A stretch of DNA of 46,916 nt. Origin: Streptomyces cupreus (GTDB lineage Bacteria > Actinomycetota > Actinomycetes > Streptomycetales > Streptomycetaceae). Shown one piece after another: positions 15,771 through 25,478 of this stretch. How positions within the stretch are numbered: the first letter of the stretch is position 1; each line of letters opens with the position of its first letter. The position numbers were made by a program, and so were the translations under genes. Below the pieces are notes generated by a model, which worked only from the letters and a program-made list of their open reading frames with translations, was not told the origin of the DNA and made no database searches. The stretch lies in assembly GCF_014257025.1 (NCBI RefSeq), contig NZ_JACMSF010000063.1, forward strand, positions 1 to 46,916, given 5' to 3'.

Positions 15771-16761
15771 CGTCCGCGCGGCGCTTCCTCAGCCGCGCGC
15801 CGAGACCGACCAGCGTGGCGGCGCCGCCCACGACGACGGCGCCCAACGCCAGAGCGATCGGGTTCTTGGGGTCCGGGTCGCCGTGCTTGTCGTCGGGGGT
15901 GCTCGTCGGGTCGTCCCGTGGCGTGTCGACGGTCGGTGCTCCCGGCGAGGGGGACGGGCTACGGGGTGGTACGGATCCGGTCGAGCTGGGTGACGGGTTC
16001 GGTGTGGTGGTCTTGCTCGACGTTGCACGGGCCGTTCCCGCTCCGGGGCGCGTGCCCGTGGTCGTTCCGCCGGGGGTCCCGGGGCCGGCTCCGGAACCCC
16101 CGGTCGTCCCTGTCGCCTTCACCTGCTTCGTGACGACCAGCGACTGCAGAACCTGGTTCTGTCCGGGGTCCACCGTGCAGGCCGCGTTCATTGTGCCCAC
16201 CTGGGTCATGTTGCCGTTCGCGTCCCTCGGGGTGAGGTGCAGGCCGAGGTCGCCGACGGTGACCTTCGCGTTGCCCGGCCGGGTGAAGGTGACGGCGGGC
16301 GCGGTGCCTTTGGCGGACATGTCGAACGCCCCAAAGGCCGGGATGGGAGTCCGGGGGATCGTCATGGGCACGGACAGGCGGCTGTCGCCCTGCGGCGCGG
16401 ACACGGTGGCGGTCCCGTCCACGGAGCCCTCCAGGGTCCGCGCGCCGACGAGCGGGGCCAGCGCGGTGAAGCTCGCGTCCACCGTCGCCACGCCGTTCAC
16501 GGCGGCTCTCGGGCTGGAGTCGCCGGCTTCGAGCGAACTCGGGATGTCCGTGCTGATCCTCATCGTCACCGGCGCGGTGCCGATTCCCGTGAACGCGCAG
16601 GTGTAGCGCAGCGTGAGCGACACCGGTTGTGCGGCGGCGGGTGGGGTGCCCGATGCCGCCACGATTCCGATCGCGGCTGTCATCGTCCCGGCGAGTCCCA
16701 GAGCCGTTCCGGTCCCGTACTTCCTCGTGCCGCCGTGTGCCGTGCGGCTCTCGACGCCCAT
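15766..16761 (-). CDS. Secreted DUF6801 protein with C-terminal membrane anchor
   Basis: A 331-residue exported protein. The signal peptide is residues 1-45, with cleavage near PPAAAQ. A DUF6801 beta domain (about 50-210) holds two conserved cysteines (LRYTCAFTGIG and NAACTVDPGQNQV) that may form a disulfide. A Thr/Pro/Ser/Gly-rich stalk (215-290) precedes a C-terminal membrane helix (IALALGAVVVGGAATLVGLG) and a basic tail. No LPxTG sortase motif is seen. Its ATG at 16761 overlaps the NACHT stop as TGATG, so it is co-translated with the NTPase. The function of DUF6801 is unknown; surface display is the clear inference. Confidence 0.8.
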   Translation of the reverse strand: MGVESRTAHGGTRKYGTGTALGLAGTMTAAIGIVAASGTPPAAAQPVSLTLRYTCAFTGIGTAPVTMRISTDIPSSLEAGDSSPRAAVNGVATVDASFTALAPLVGARTLEGSVDGTATVSAPQGDSRLSVPMTIPRTPIPAFGAFDMSAKGTAPAVTFTRPGNAKVTVGDLGLHLTPRDANGNMTQVGTMNAACTVDPGQNQVLQSLVVTKQVKATGTTGGSGAGPGTPGGTTTGTRPGAGTARATSSKTTTPNPSPSSTGSVPPRSPSPSPGAPTVDTPRDDPTSTPDDKHGDPDPKNPIALALGAVVVGGAATLVGLGARLRKRRADD

Positions 16762-18878
16762 CAACTCTTGCCTTCCGTCGGACGCCTACCCCGCTGGTGG
16801 GCCTCGGCCAGGTGGTCCCTCAGCAGTGCGTGGCGGAACTGGTAGACCGCGCCGGCCTGCCGCAGTACGCCTCGTTCGCGGGCGTCGTCCAGAAAGGTGT
16901 TCACCCCCAAGGGGAGCCGTCGTGTCAGGGGAAGCCAGATCCGGACCAGGACCACCCACCGGCCCCACGCGCTCAATGTGCCGACCCCGACCGCGGCAGC
17001 GAGCCCGGCCCCGATCCCGGCCGGGAGCCCGTGGGCGAACCCGTTGAAACGCGTGATGACGGTTCCGTATCCGAGCCCGAGAATCAGTCCGACCGCGCCC
17101 GCCTGGACGAGCACGATCGTGCGGTTCGTGCGCAACAGCTCCGTCGGGCTGACCGACTCATCCGGCTTGGCGTCCGTCTCGAGCCAGGCCGCCAGTGCGA
17201 GGACGATCCCGACCGCCAGGCCGATCAGGGACCCGGCCACGAGCCAGTTCCCGAGGAGAAGGGCGACCCAGGGCCAGGGGTAGGCCAGGAGTATCGCGTA
17301 GAGCGCGGCTCCGCCTCCGAACACAACCCCGAAGATCAGTCCGCCCGCGAGTCCGCCCCCGACTCTGGGAAGGAGGCTCTCCCGGACTCTCCTCACTCTC
17401 ACCCTCATCGAGTCGCCGCGTAGCCCGATCTGCATGCGGGAGGGTTTGAACGCGCCGCTGGCCTTCGATTTCGACGCAAATCCGTGCATGAGCCCGAAGG
17501 TCAGTCCGATTCCCAGCACATTCAGGAAGAAGTCGAGGAGCGCGGTCGGAAAGTCGCTCAGGAGGGCGTGGACGAGTGCGACCGCCGTCCCCGCCACGAG
17601 CCCGCACACGGCCCCGGAGACGAGCATGCGCGTCGGCAGGCTCATGGTCGTGCCCAGCTGCCACCACTCGATGTCCTGCGCGTCGGGCTTCTGTTCGTCG
17701 CGCTTCTGTTTCTTCAGGTGCGTGGCGAGGTAGCCGAGCCAGTGGCCTGCGCGCTCGGCACTCCAGCGTCGGCGTTTCGGGACGGCCGTGTTGACGAGAG
17801 GGTCGTACGCAGTCGGCACGAAGGCGTTCAGGAGACCCTTCTCCAGCGCGCCCCGGGAGCTGAACTCCTCCGGTTTCAGCAGGCGTTCCGGATCTCTGCC
17901 GGACGCCTGGAAGGCCTGGGCCATGGTGAGCATCAGGGGAGTGGTCAGTACGGCGGCGAGCCGGGCGGCTGCCGGGTCGCCGGAGGGGCGGCTCAACCGG
18001 TCCAGAACGGGCTTCCACGCGGTCGAGGCAGGAGTGAGGCGGGCGGAGCAGTCGGCGAAGGTGAGGCCGGTCAGTTCGATCCCCGGAAAGAGCCCTTCGC
18101 CTGCGTTGATGCCCTTGAGCGCTTCCCGGCGGCTCGTCAGCAGCAGCGGCAGGTTGGCGGGCGTGGCCCGGAGCTGCCGCAGCGCGTCCCCGTACAAGGT
18201 CTCCGCCATCTCGTCGAACCCATCCAGGATCGCCAGCACATGGCCCATGCCGACCAGACCGGCGGCCCATGTCGACTTGTACGAGGCCCGCCTGGCCAGG
18301 AACGGGTGATCCTGCTCCAGGCGGTCGATCAGCCAGCCCTTCAAGGACGTGGCTGTGGGGTCCCATGATCCCAGACTGAAGATCACCGGCACTGGTCCCT
18401 TGCAGGTCCGGTTACGGTCCTCCAGCCGGGCCTGCGCGAAGCGCCGGATCAGGACGGTCTTCCCCGAACCGGCTCCGCCCAGCACCAGCAGTCTGCCGGG
18501 CTCGTCCCTCGTGTAGACAGCCGCGATGCTCTCCAGCCGACCGTTCAGGTCCAGCGGGGAAGCCTCCGCCAGCGCCGTCGAGACCTCCCGGGCACCGTTG
18601 CTTCGACCGGTGAAGTCCCCAGGTGCCGCCCCACAACGCACGGGCAGCGGATTTCCGTTCCGTAGGCGTCGCTGGATCTCGTCCTGATCCAGGTCGTCGA
18701 GGACCCTTTGCGCGAGTGCCTGGAGGTTGTCGGCCAGCGTGTCCAGGTGGCGGCGCGCCCCGTAGACGTTCGTGATCTTGTGGCCGGTGTCAATGTGCCC
18801 GTAGTTGTTCCCGCCCAAGGCAACGGAGCCCCCGCCCTCCGCCCGCACATCCCCCCGCTGACCGGACGAGCCACTCAC
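16761..18878 (-). CDS. NACHT (STAND) NTPase with multi-pass C-terminus
   Basis: A 705-residue signal-transducing NTPase. Residues 10-40 contain a Gly/Asn motif (SVALGGNNYGHIDTGHKI) matching one in the upstream gene. A linker with NPLPVRC precedes the NACHT domain: Walker A VLGGAGSGKTVLIRRF (about 130), Walker B VLAILDGFDEM, then LPLLLTSRREALKG and a helical region. From about residue 420 there are roughly seven to eight predicted membrane helices (for example LVSGAVCGLVAGTAVALV, VLVQAGAVGLILGLGYG), and it ends in a conserved tail (YQFRHALLRDHLAEAHQRG). There are no WD40, TPR or LRR sensor repeats. GTG 18878 overlaps the upstream stop (GTGA). NACHT proteins in bacteria include anti-phage sensors; a defence role is inference. 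Confidence 0.85.
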   Translation of the reverse strand: MSGSSGQRGDVRAEGGGSVALGGNNYGHIDTGHKITNVYGARRHLDTLADNLQALAQRVLDDLDQDEIQRRLRNGNPLPVRCGAAPGDFTGRSNGAREVSTALAEASPLDLNGRLESIAAVYTRDEPGRLLVLGGAGSGKTVLIRRFAQARLEDRNRTCKGPVPVIFSLGSWDPTATSLKGWLIDRLEQDHPFLARRASYKSTWAAGLVGMGHVLAILDGFDEMAETLYGDALRQLRATPANLPLLLTSRREALKGINAGEGLFPGIELTGLTFADCSARLTPASTAWKPVLDRLSRPSGDPAAARLAAVLTTPLMLTMAQAFQASGRDPERLLKPEEFSSRGALEKGLLNAFVPTAYDPLVNTAVPKRRRWSAERAGHWLGYLATHLKKQKRDEQKPDAQDIEWWQLGTTMSLPTRMLVSGAVCGLVAGTAVALVHALLSDFPTALLDFFLNVLGIGLTFGLMHGFASKSKASGAFKPSRMQIGLRGDSMRVRVRRVRESLLPRVGGGLAGGLIFGVVFGGGAALYAILLAYPWPWVALLLGNWLVAGSLIGLAVGIVLALAAWLETDAKPDESVSPTELLRTNRTIVLVQAGAVGLILGLGYGTVITRFNGFAHGLPAGIGAGLAAAVGVGTLSAWGRWVVLVRIWLPLTRRLPLGVNTFLDDARERGVLRQAGAVYQFRHALLRDHLAEAHQRGRRPTEGKS

Positions 18879-19318
18879 CGCTGCGGGCCGTCTTCCGCGC
18901 CGTCGCCGGTGGAAATGTTCCCGGAGTTGTCCCCGCCCACCGCGACCGAGCGCTCGCCGGATGCGTGGACGGTAGAACGCGGCCGTTCCGGGAGCAGGTC
19001 CGAGAGGTCCTCCGCGAGGCCCGGCGTCTCCGTGAGGGCCGTGCGCAGGGCGATCCTCAGCTCCGCGCGGCGCAAGGCGAGCAGGTCCTGGTCCTCGCCC
19101 GCGTCCGCGAGGCATACGACGGCGGCGCGCACGGGGTCGGATTCGGGGGCCGTGCCGGCGTCACGGTTCAGGATCCTGCCGAGAAGGCGCTGCCCCAGCC
19201 GTACGGTCGCGTCGGCTGCCTCGTTCTGGGTTCTGGCCAGCACGCTCACGCCGTAGGCGACGGTCGCCGCTTCGGTCGCCAGCACGATCTGGTCGAGCAG
19301 TGCAGTGGTGTCGAGCAC
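18875..19318 (-). CDS. 147-aa partner protein of the NACHT NTPase
   Basis: First gene of the NACHT operon. It is mainly alpha-helical and soluble: residues 1-95 read like a helical bundle (MLDTTALLDQIVLATEAATV, then AEDLSDLLPERPRS). The C-terminus carries a Gly/Asn motif, RSVAVGGDNSGNISTGDG, closely matching the one at the NTPase N-terminus. Such shared motifs suggest homotypic docking between the two proteins, or that a single ancestral protein was split. I do not recognise a named family. The stop overlaps the NTPase start by 4 nt (GTGA). Confidence 0.7.
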   Translation of the reverse strand: MLDTTALLDQIVLATEAATVAYGVSVLARTQNEAADATVRLGQRLLGRILNRDAGTAPESDPVRAAVVCLADAGEDQDLLALRRAELRIALRTALTETPGLAEDLSDLLPERPRSTVHASGERSVAVGGDNSGNISTGDGAEDGPQR

Positions 19319-19509
19319 AGGTAATCCCCTTGTTGCCCAAGCGAGTTCAGTCCCTCGATGTTAGCCATGTGGGCATCTGTCAATCCCCTGGTTGCGCAAG
19401 ACGTCGGTTATGCGGCCCGGCCCTCCTGACCGGTGCGGGTTCGCCCTTCCTCGTGATCCGTTCGAACTCGGCAGGTGGTTTCCCGCCCGCTGCACTGTGG
19501 CTCCTTCGT
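19319..19509. other. Non-coding upstream region of the NACHT operon
   Basis: No gene is seen. It must hold the promoter of the minus-strand NACHT operon. A near-direct repeat is visible (AATCCCCTTGTTGCCCAAG at 19322 and AATCCCCTGGTTGCGCAAG at 19382, about 60 bp apart), a possible regulator site or duplication. Confidence 0.5.
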
Positions 19510-19690
19510 GTTGCATAAGTCCGCGATCCGCGTGGCGATCTTCAGCCTCTCCTCGGTGCGGTGGCGAAGGTGTGCCGATGAACGTAGGCGGCCTTGAGGA
19601 CCGAGTGGAACGAGTCCGTGGCGTTGTCCAGCGCCGAGCCGATTCGCCCCATCGACTGCACCACCAGCTAGTCAGCACCTCCCGCACACC
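19510..19690 (-). mobile_element. IS3-family transposase C-terminal relic
   Basis: On the minus strand the text reads VVQSMGRIGSALDNATD, then AAYVHRHTFAT. After a one-base shift it continues EERLKIATRIAD and a decayed end. This is the recognisable C-terminal DDE part of an IS3-group OrfB transposase (the VGSALDNA...YVHRHTFA...RLKIATWI..FYN pattern). The rest of the element is absent and an early stop interrupts it. Confidence 0.75.
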
Positions 19691-19851
19691 GGGGGAAGCC
19701 CACCCCGACAAGACCGTCTCATCATGCTCGTCGTCAATAAGTTCGCCCACGGCAGACGCGAACCACGCGCAACCCGCTTGAGACCACGGCGCGGTCCAAG
19801 GCAACGTACGACGGCTCGGAAAAGCCCCAGGTCAACGAAGGGATTCACGCC

Positions 19852-20660
19852 GTGCTCCACACACCGACCACGCCCGCGCCCACCAACCTCACCCCTGTCG
19901 AATGGCCGCTGTACCGCGTCGCCCCGCGCTACCTCGCCGGCCCCGGCGAGGACAGCGCAGGCACCGTCATCCAGACCCTGACCGACGCCGGTTGGACCGA
20001 CGCGACGTGGATGGACAACACGCGCGTGTTCGATCCGAGCCAGCGCCTGGCCCTCGAATTCCTCCCGAGGCCCAGCCCGTATCGCGCATCGAAGGCCAGC
20101 GCGTGCTCTGGCGGCTGTGGGCCCGCCGCGACGCCCTCAGCCCTCGGGCCTGGACCGCACTGTTCACCGACGAAACGCCCGAGGAGGTCCTCCTGCCGGT
20201 GATCGGCGCACTGGCCGCCGCCCCGGACACGGCCCTGGAGCAGTCGCTGCGATGCCCCGCTCGGACCGAGGCCGATGACGCGGCGGTCGTCGCCCCTCTC
20301 GCCGCGCCGGATGGTCTCCTGAACCGATCGAGCAGCCTCGTACCTATCACGCGCCGCGACTTCAGGCCCGCTTTACCCACCAAGTACCTGGCTACGACGG
20401 TCACTCGGACCACGCGCCCGCCCGCTGGCTGGCCACCGCCCGTCTCGACTACGACGCCCCGGCGCAGTGGGCGGCCTCCTTCGACGACACCACACCGACC
20501 AGCATCCTCGCCGCCTTCACCACCGCGCTCGCCGACCCGAACCCGGTCGACCGCTACGAACTGCCCCGAGGCGCCGAGGCGTATCTCACCCTCACCCCGC
20601 CTGATCCACACCACGTCATCGGTCGGCCCGGACGTCTCTGGGCCGACCGCTCCTTCCCCC
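19852..20660 (+). pseudogene. DUF317 protein with two frameshifts
   Basis: DUF317 proteins are common near actinomycete plasmids and integrative elements; their function is unknown. Frame one starts at GTG 19852 and reads TPVEWPLYRVAPRYLAGPG up to LALEFLP. One missing C near 20066 moves the protein to frame two (EAQPVSRIEGQRVLWRLWAR, LSPRAWTALFTDETPEEVLL). Near 20312 it moves again (EPIEQPRTYHAPRLQARFTH, HAPARWLATARLDYDAPAQW, ELPRGAEAYLTLTP). The order of all three parts matches one intact DUF317 gene. Downstream to 20839 no gene is seen. Confidence 0.75.
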
Positions 20661-20839
20661 ATGCCCTCTCCACAAGGAGAAGCTGTCTTGGCCCACCACC
20701 GCGCCCCTCTGATCGCCCATCACAAGGACGGGGCGGAGTGCCCGCCGTCAGTTGCACTCGCGTCACGCACGAACGTCTACCGGTCCAGACTCCGCCACGC
20801 AGGCGAATCCCGCAGATTGATCACGACTCGATGTGCGCC

Positions 20840-21679
20840 CTAGGACTTCTGGGCGCCCTCCGGCAACGGAAGCACACGGACCAGCACTTCCTTGTGGGAC
20901 GTGTCCTTCGGCGCCAGGCAAACGAACCAGTCCACCGGTGACCCCTCGGCGGAGCGGATCAGCTCCTCGTCCGTGCTGACCTCCTCGCCCTTCCCGGCGC
21001 GGCCCACCTCCGTGCTCGTACCGTCCTTCCACTCACAGACCACGCCTTGGGCCGTCTTGGCCACCTGGCCGATGACCAGGCGCTGCGGGCCGTCGGTGTC
21101 CGGCACCAGGGGAATCGCGGCAGTCTGGAGGTCCGAGCCCAGCATCGACTCCGTCGCCGGGATCCTGTTTTCCATCACCCCCGATGTCTCCCCTCCATAG
21201 CTGCGCTTCACGAAGTAGGTGACCGTGCCGATCAGGTCGGAGGGCACCTTGGCGTCCGGCGGGGTGCCGTGGGCTTCCGTCAGGGCGTTCCACACCGTGT
21301 CCGCCTCCGCCTCGTTGCGCGGCGTCGGCCACACGTCCACGAACACCGACCACTCCTTGCCCTCGTCCGTCCCGGTCGCCAGCGTGGTCCGGTACGGCGC
21401 CGACAGGTCCCGCTCCTCCGACGGCGAGGGCTGCGTGGCCACCTGCCCCTGGTCTCCGCCGCCCGGCAGCCCCGCCACCGCCACCGCGCCCGACGTCCCC
21501 GCGATAACCAGCGCCGTGGCCGCGGCCACCGCCCACCGCCGCGCTCTGCGTCGGCGGCCGCCCCGGATCACCGACTGGGTGGGGGCTATACCGATCTCGA
21601 CCTCGTCCGCCGCCTCGGCCAGCAGGAGGGCGATGTCCCTGTGTGTCATGTCGAGGTTCGTCTCCCGGTCCGCGCTCAT
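20840..21679 (-). CDS. Membrane-anchored partner of the sigma factor (putative anti-sigma)
   Basis: A 279-residue protein encoded immediately after the SigE-type sigma factor with an ATGA overlap. The N-terminal 45 residues are cytoplasmic (LDMTHRDIALLLAEAADEVE) and basic at RGGRRRRARRW. A single membrane helix follows (AVAAATALVIAGTSGAVAVAG), then a 200-residue extracellular domain with two cysteines (VVCEWKD and WFVCLAPKD). The architecture and coupling fit an anti-sigma or signal-sensing partner, although no ZAS His/Cys zinc motif is present. Its exact role is inferred. Confidence 0.75.
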   Translation of the reverse strand: MSADRETNLDMTHRDIALLLAEAADEVEIGIAPTQSVIRGGRRRRARRWAVAAATALVIAGTSGAVAVAGLPGGGDQGQVATQPSPSEERDLSAPYRTTLATGTDEGKEWSVFVDVWPTPRNEAEADTVWNALTEAHGTPPDAKVPSDLIGTVTYFVKRSYGGETSGVMENRIPATESMLGSDLQTAAIPLVPDTDGPQRLVIGQVAKTAQGVVCEWKDGTSTEVGRAGKGEEVSTDEELIRSAEGSPVDWFVCLAPKDTSHKEVLVRVLPLPEGAQKS

Positions 21680-22218
21680 CGCATCCGCCCTCCGTACGTC
21701 ACCGTCTCCGCCAGGCCCGGTATGGCGCGCAGTTTCGCGATCCCCTTGGCCGCGTTGCTCTTGACCGCGCCGACGGAACAGCCCATCGCCTCCGCCGTCT
21801 GGGTCTCGGTCAGGTCCTCCCAGTAGCGCAGCACGACCGCCTCCCGCTGCCGGGGCGGCAGTTGGGCGAGCGCCTTCAGCAGGGCGTTGCGGTCGTCGGC
21901 CTGGGCGATGCGGTCACCGGTGTCGGCGACCTCGTGGACCAGGCCCGAGTCGTCCTTGGGCGCCAGGAACTCCCTGAGCCGTCTGCGGTGCTTGCGTGCG
22001 TGGGCGTTGATCATCACGCGCCGTACGTACGCCTCCGGTTCGTCGGCCGAACCGACCCTGCGCCAGGCCACATAGACCTGTTCGAGCGTCGACTGGACCA
22101 GGTCCTCCGCGGCGTGCTGCTCCCCCGTGAGGAGAAATGCCGTGCGCATCAGCCGCGGCCAGCGGCCGGTGACGAAGTGCTGGAACTCCTCGTCCCGCTC
22201 CTGTGTGCGTTCCCCCAT
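21676..22218 (-). CDS. SigE-family ECF RNA polymerase sigma factor
   Basis: A 180-residue extracytoplasmic-function sigma factor of the actinobacterial SigE-family (SigE70-type). Region 2 includes RTAFLLTGEQHAAEDLVQ and TLEQVYVAWRRVG with EAYVRRVMINAH. Region 4 includes LPPRQREAVVLRYWEDLTE and the helix-turn-helix GCSVGAVKSNAAKGIAKLR. ATG 22218 is preferred to GTG 22224 because the GTG lies inside the AGGAGGTG ribosome binding site. It is the first gene of a two-gene operon with its membrane partner. The target promoters are not visible here. Confidence 0.93.
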   Translation of the reverse strand: MGERTQERDEEFQHFVTGRWPRLMRTAFLLTGEQHAAEDLVQSTLEQVYVAWRRVGSADEPEAYVRRVMINAHARKHRRRLREFLAPKDDSGLVHEVADTGDRIAQADDRNALLKALAQLPPRQREAVVLRYWEDLTETQTAEAMGCSVGAVKSNAAKGIAKLRAIPGLAETVTYGGRMR

Positions 22219-22269
22219 GGGCACCTCCTAGATGAATAAAGGAGTCCATGAGGGTCCCGGACCGTTGCC

Positions 22270-23750
22270 TCACTCCGCCGACTTCTCCACCGGCTTCTCC
22301 GGCGTAATCTCCGACGACGTCTCCACCGACACCTTCCGCGGCAGCCACACCAGCATCAGCAGCGTCCCCGCCAGCAGCACCCCAGCCCCCGTACGGAACA
22401 CCAGCGCGTAGCCCTCCGTCAGCGCCCGCGCCGTAGCGCCGGAGCTGCTCTCCGTCCGGGCCGCCGCGATCGTCGACATCACCGCGAGCCCCAGTGAACC
22501 GCCCATCACGCGGGAGGTGTTGACCAGCCCGGACACCAGTCCTGCCTCCTGTGGCGGCGCCCCCGAGGTGGCGAGCGCGGCCAGCGGGGTCGCCGTCAGA
22601 CCGGCGCCGAGCATCATCAGGATCCCCGGGAACATGATCGCCGTGAGGTAGCCGCCGTCCACGGTCAACCGCGACTGCCAGGCGAATCCGGCCGCCGCCA
22701 CCACCGTGCCGAGCGCCGCCAGGTTGCGCGCGCCGAGCCGGGGCATCAGTCGGGGCGCGAGCTTGGAGCCGACGATCACGGCCAGCGAGCTCGCACCAGC
22801 GCGAGACCGGCCTCCAGCGGGGTGTAGCCGAGCACGTTCTGCGCGTACAGCGTCATGAAGAACCACATGCAGAACATGGACGAGCCGCACAGGAACATCG
22901 ACACGTTCGCCGAGGACACCGCGCGGCGCGCGAGCAGTCCGAGCGGCATCAGCGGCGCCGCCGTCCGCGCCTCCACCGCGAGGAACAGTCCGATCATGAC
23001 GAGCCCGGCGACCAGCGGCACCAGCGTGGCCGTCGCCGTCCAGCCCTCGGCCTCGGTCTGCGAGATCCCGTACGCCAGGGTCGCGAGCCCCGCCGTCACC
23101 AGCACCGCGCCCGGCAGATCGAGCCGGCGTCCGTCCCCCGCGCGGCTCTCGGCCAGGTACCGGGCGGCCCCGAAGAGCACCACCGCGCCGATCGGCACGT
23201 TGATCAGCAGCACCCAGCGCCAGGACAGGATCTCGACCAGCAGTCCGCCGACCAGCCCGCCCGCCGCGCCGCCGCCCGCGCCCACCGCGGTCCAGGTCGC
23301 TATCGCCCGCGCCCGGGCCGCGCCCTCCGGCACGGCCGAGGTGACGATCGTCAAAGTCGCCGGTGCCAGTACGGCCGCGCCGAGTCCCTGTACCGCTCGG
23401 GCGAGCAGCAGCTGCCAGTCGTCCTGGGCGAGTCCGCCGCCGAGGGAGGCCAGCGTGAACAGGCCGAGCCCGACGAGGAACATCCGCTTGCGCCCGTAGA
23501 GGTCACCGGCCCGGCCGCCGAGCAGCATGAACCCGGCGAAGGCGATGGCGTAGGCGTTCACCACCCACTGAAGTCCCTGCTCGCTCAGCCCGAGCCCGGT
23601 CCGCATCGACGGCAGCGCCGTGTTCACCACGGACACATCGAGGACGACCAGGAACTGCCCCGCGCACGCGAGCGCCACCACCGCCCAGGCGGGCGGCACG
23701 GCACGACGGGGCACGGGGGTCACTCTGGCGGCTTCGAGCATGCCTGTCAT
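22270..23750 (-). pseudogene. DHA2-type MFS drug exporter, single-base frameshift
   Basis: Two adjacent frames make one 14-TM exporter. The first (ATG 23750) has the DHA2 marks VVLDVSVVNTALPSMRTGLG, GGRAGDLYGRKRMFLVGLG and RAVQGLGAAVLAPATL, reaching LGYTPLEAGLA and then stopping as LVRARWP. The second frame resumes with SSLAVIVGSKLAPRLMPRLG and ends ETSSEITPEKPVEKSAE. The break is at about 22794-22800, where adding one base restores reading. No other lesion is seen, so this is a very recent mutation or a sequencing error. It is divergent from a second MFS gene across 153 bp. Confidence 0.85.
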
Positions 23751-23903
23751 GCTCTCAACCCCGGACACTCCTGGCATCGGGATTTCGGACTAGGCCCGCA
23801 GACCCCGAAGCCCGTAGGCCCGTCCGTCAAGAGCAGGTCAAGAATTCGTTAGTAAGCCAAAGCATCGGAATAGTTGCCCCGGCGCACCGAGTTCAAGCTA
23901 CAC

Positions 23904-25430
23904 ATGACACGTACGACGAACGAGCAGCCCACCGGAAGATCGGCCAAGGGGGCACTGGTCCCCGTTCTCGCCTTCGCGGGCATCGTGGTCGCGGTGATGC
24001 AGACCCTGCTCGTCCCGGTCATCAAGGACCTGCCGCAACTGCTGGACAGCTCCCCCAGCAACGCCACCTGGGTCCTCACCTCCACCCTTCTCTCCGGCGC
24101 CGTCGCCACCCCGATCATGGGCCGCCTCGGCGACCTGTACGGCAAGCGGCGCATGCTGGTGCTCAGCCTCGCCGTGATGGTGGCCGGCGCCCTGGTCAGC
24201 GCCGTCACCAGCGCCCTGCTCCCGATGATCGTCGGCCGTACCCTCCAGGGCTTCGCGATGGGCGCCATCCCGCTCGGCATCGGCCTGATGCGCGACATGC
24301 TGCCCCGCGAGAAGCTCGGCTCGGCGATGGCCCTGATGAGCTCCTCCATCGGCGTCGGCGGCGGACTCGCGCTGCCCGCCGCGGCCCTGGTCGCCCAGCA
24401 CACCGACTGGCACGCCCTCTTCTACGGCGCCGCCGGCCTCGGTGTCCTCGCCATCGCCCTCACCCTCCTCGCCGTACCGGAGTCCCCGATGCGCGCCGAG
24501 GGCTCCTTCGACCTGCCGGGCGCGCTCGGCCTCTCCACCGGCCTGGTCCTCTTCCTGCTGCCGATCACCAAGGGCAGCGACTGGGGCTGGACCTCCGCCA
24601 CCACGCTCGGCCTGTTCGCCGCCTCCGTCGTCGTGCTCCTGCTGTGGGGCGTCTACGAGCTGCGCACCAAGGCCCCGCTGGTCGACCTGCGCACCACCGC
24701 CCGCCCGGCCGTCCTGTTCACCAACCTCGCCTCGATCATGGTCGGCGTCTCCTTCTACGTCGTCTCCCTGGTCCTCCCCCAGCTCCTCCAGCTCCCCGAG
24801 TCCACCGGCTACGGCCTCGGCCAGTCGATGGTCGTCGCGGGCCTGCTGGTCGCCCCGCTGGGCCTGACGATGATGTTCACGGCCCCCGTCTACGCCCGCC
24901 TCTCGGCGAAGTACGGCCCCAAGTTCACCCTGATCCTGGGCCTGTTGATCATCGCTGTCGGCTACGGCGCGGGACTCGGCCTGATGAGCGCCGCCTGGCA
25001 GTCCCTCGTCATCGCCGTCCTCCTCGGCGCCGGAATCGGCCTCGCCTACTCCTCACTGCCCGCGCTGATCGTCGGCGCGGTCCCGGCCTCCGAGACCGGC
25101 GCGGCCAACGGCCTGAACACGCTGATGCGTTCCATCGGTACGTCCGTCTCCAGCGCCGTCATCGGCATGGTGCTGGCCAACACGGCGAACACCGTGAACG
25201 GCGTGGAGATCCCGACCATGCACGGCTTCCGTGTCTCCTTCCTGATCGCGACCGGCGCGGTGGCGATCGGCCTGCTGCTCGCCCTGTTCCTGCCGAAGCC
25301 GAACCGCGCGCCCCAACTGCGCGCCAGCAGCGAGGAGGACGCCAACCTGGCCCGCGCCGAAGACGTACTGCGCGGCCGGGTCCTGGACGCCGAGGTCGCC
25401 CCGATCGCCCGTGCACGGGACGGCAGTTGA
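23904..25430 (+). CDS. MFS transporter, DHA2-like multidrug exporter
   Basis: A 508-residue integral membrane proton antiporter with about 14 predicted helices. Visible signatures are LGDLYGKRRMLVLSL (loop 2-3, motif A), VGRTLQGFAMGAIPLGIGLM (motif B region) and LSSSIGVGGGLALPAAALV-like sequence (motif C region, helix 5). The C-terminal 40 residues are cytoplasmic and charged. ATG 23904 is preferred to an upstream in-frame initiator because it begins the basic MTRTTNEQPTGRSAKG head. No regulator is adjacent. Its substrate is unknown. Confidence 0.9.
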   Translation: MTRTTNEQPTGRSAKGALVPVLAFAGIVVAVMQTLLVPVIKDLPQLLDSSPSNATWVLTSTLLSGAVATPIMGRLGDLYGKRRMLVLSLAVMVAGALVSAVTSALLPMIVGRTLQGFAMGAIPLGIGLMRDMLPREKLGSAMALMSSSIGVGGGLALPAAALVAQHTDWHALFYGAAGLGVLAIALTLLAVPESPMRAEGSFDLPGALGLSTGLVLFLLPITKGSDWGWTSATTLGLFAASVVVLLLWGVYELRTKAPLVDLRTTARPAVLFTNLASIMVGVSFYVVSLVLPQLLQLPESTGYGLGQSMVVAGLLVAPLGLTMMFTAPVYARLSAKYGPKFTLILGLLIIAVGYGAGLGLMSAAWQSLVIAVLLGAGIGLAYSSLPALIVGAVPASETGAANGLNTLMRSIGTSVSSAVIGMVLANTANTVNGVEIPTMHGFRVSFLIATGAVAIGLLLALFLPKPNRAPQLRASSEEDANLARAEDVLRGRVLDAEVAPIARARDGS

Positions 25431-25478
25431 GCCTGCGGCACATCCTGATCAACTCGAGAAGATCTCTTCTCCTGAGAT

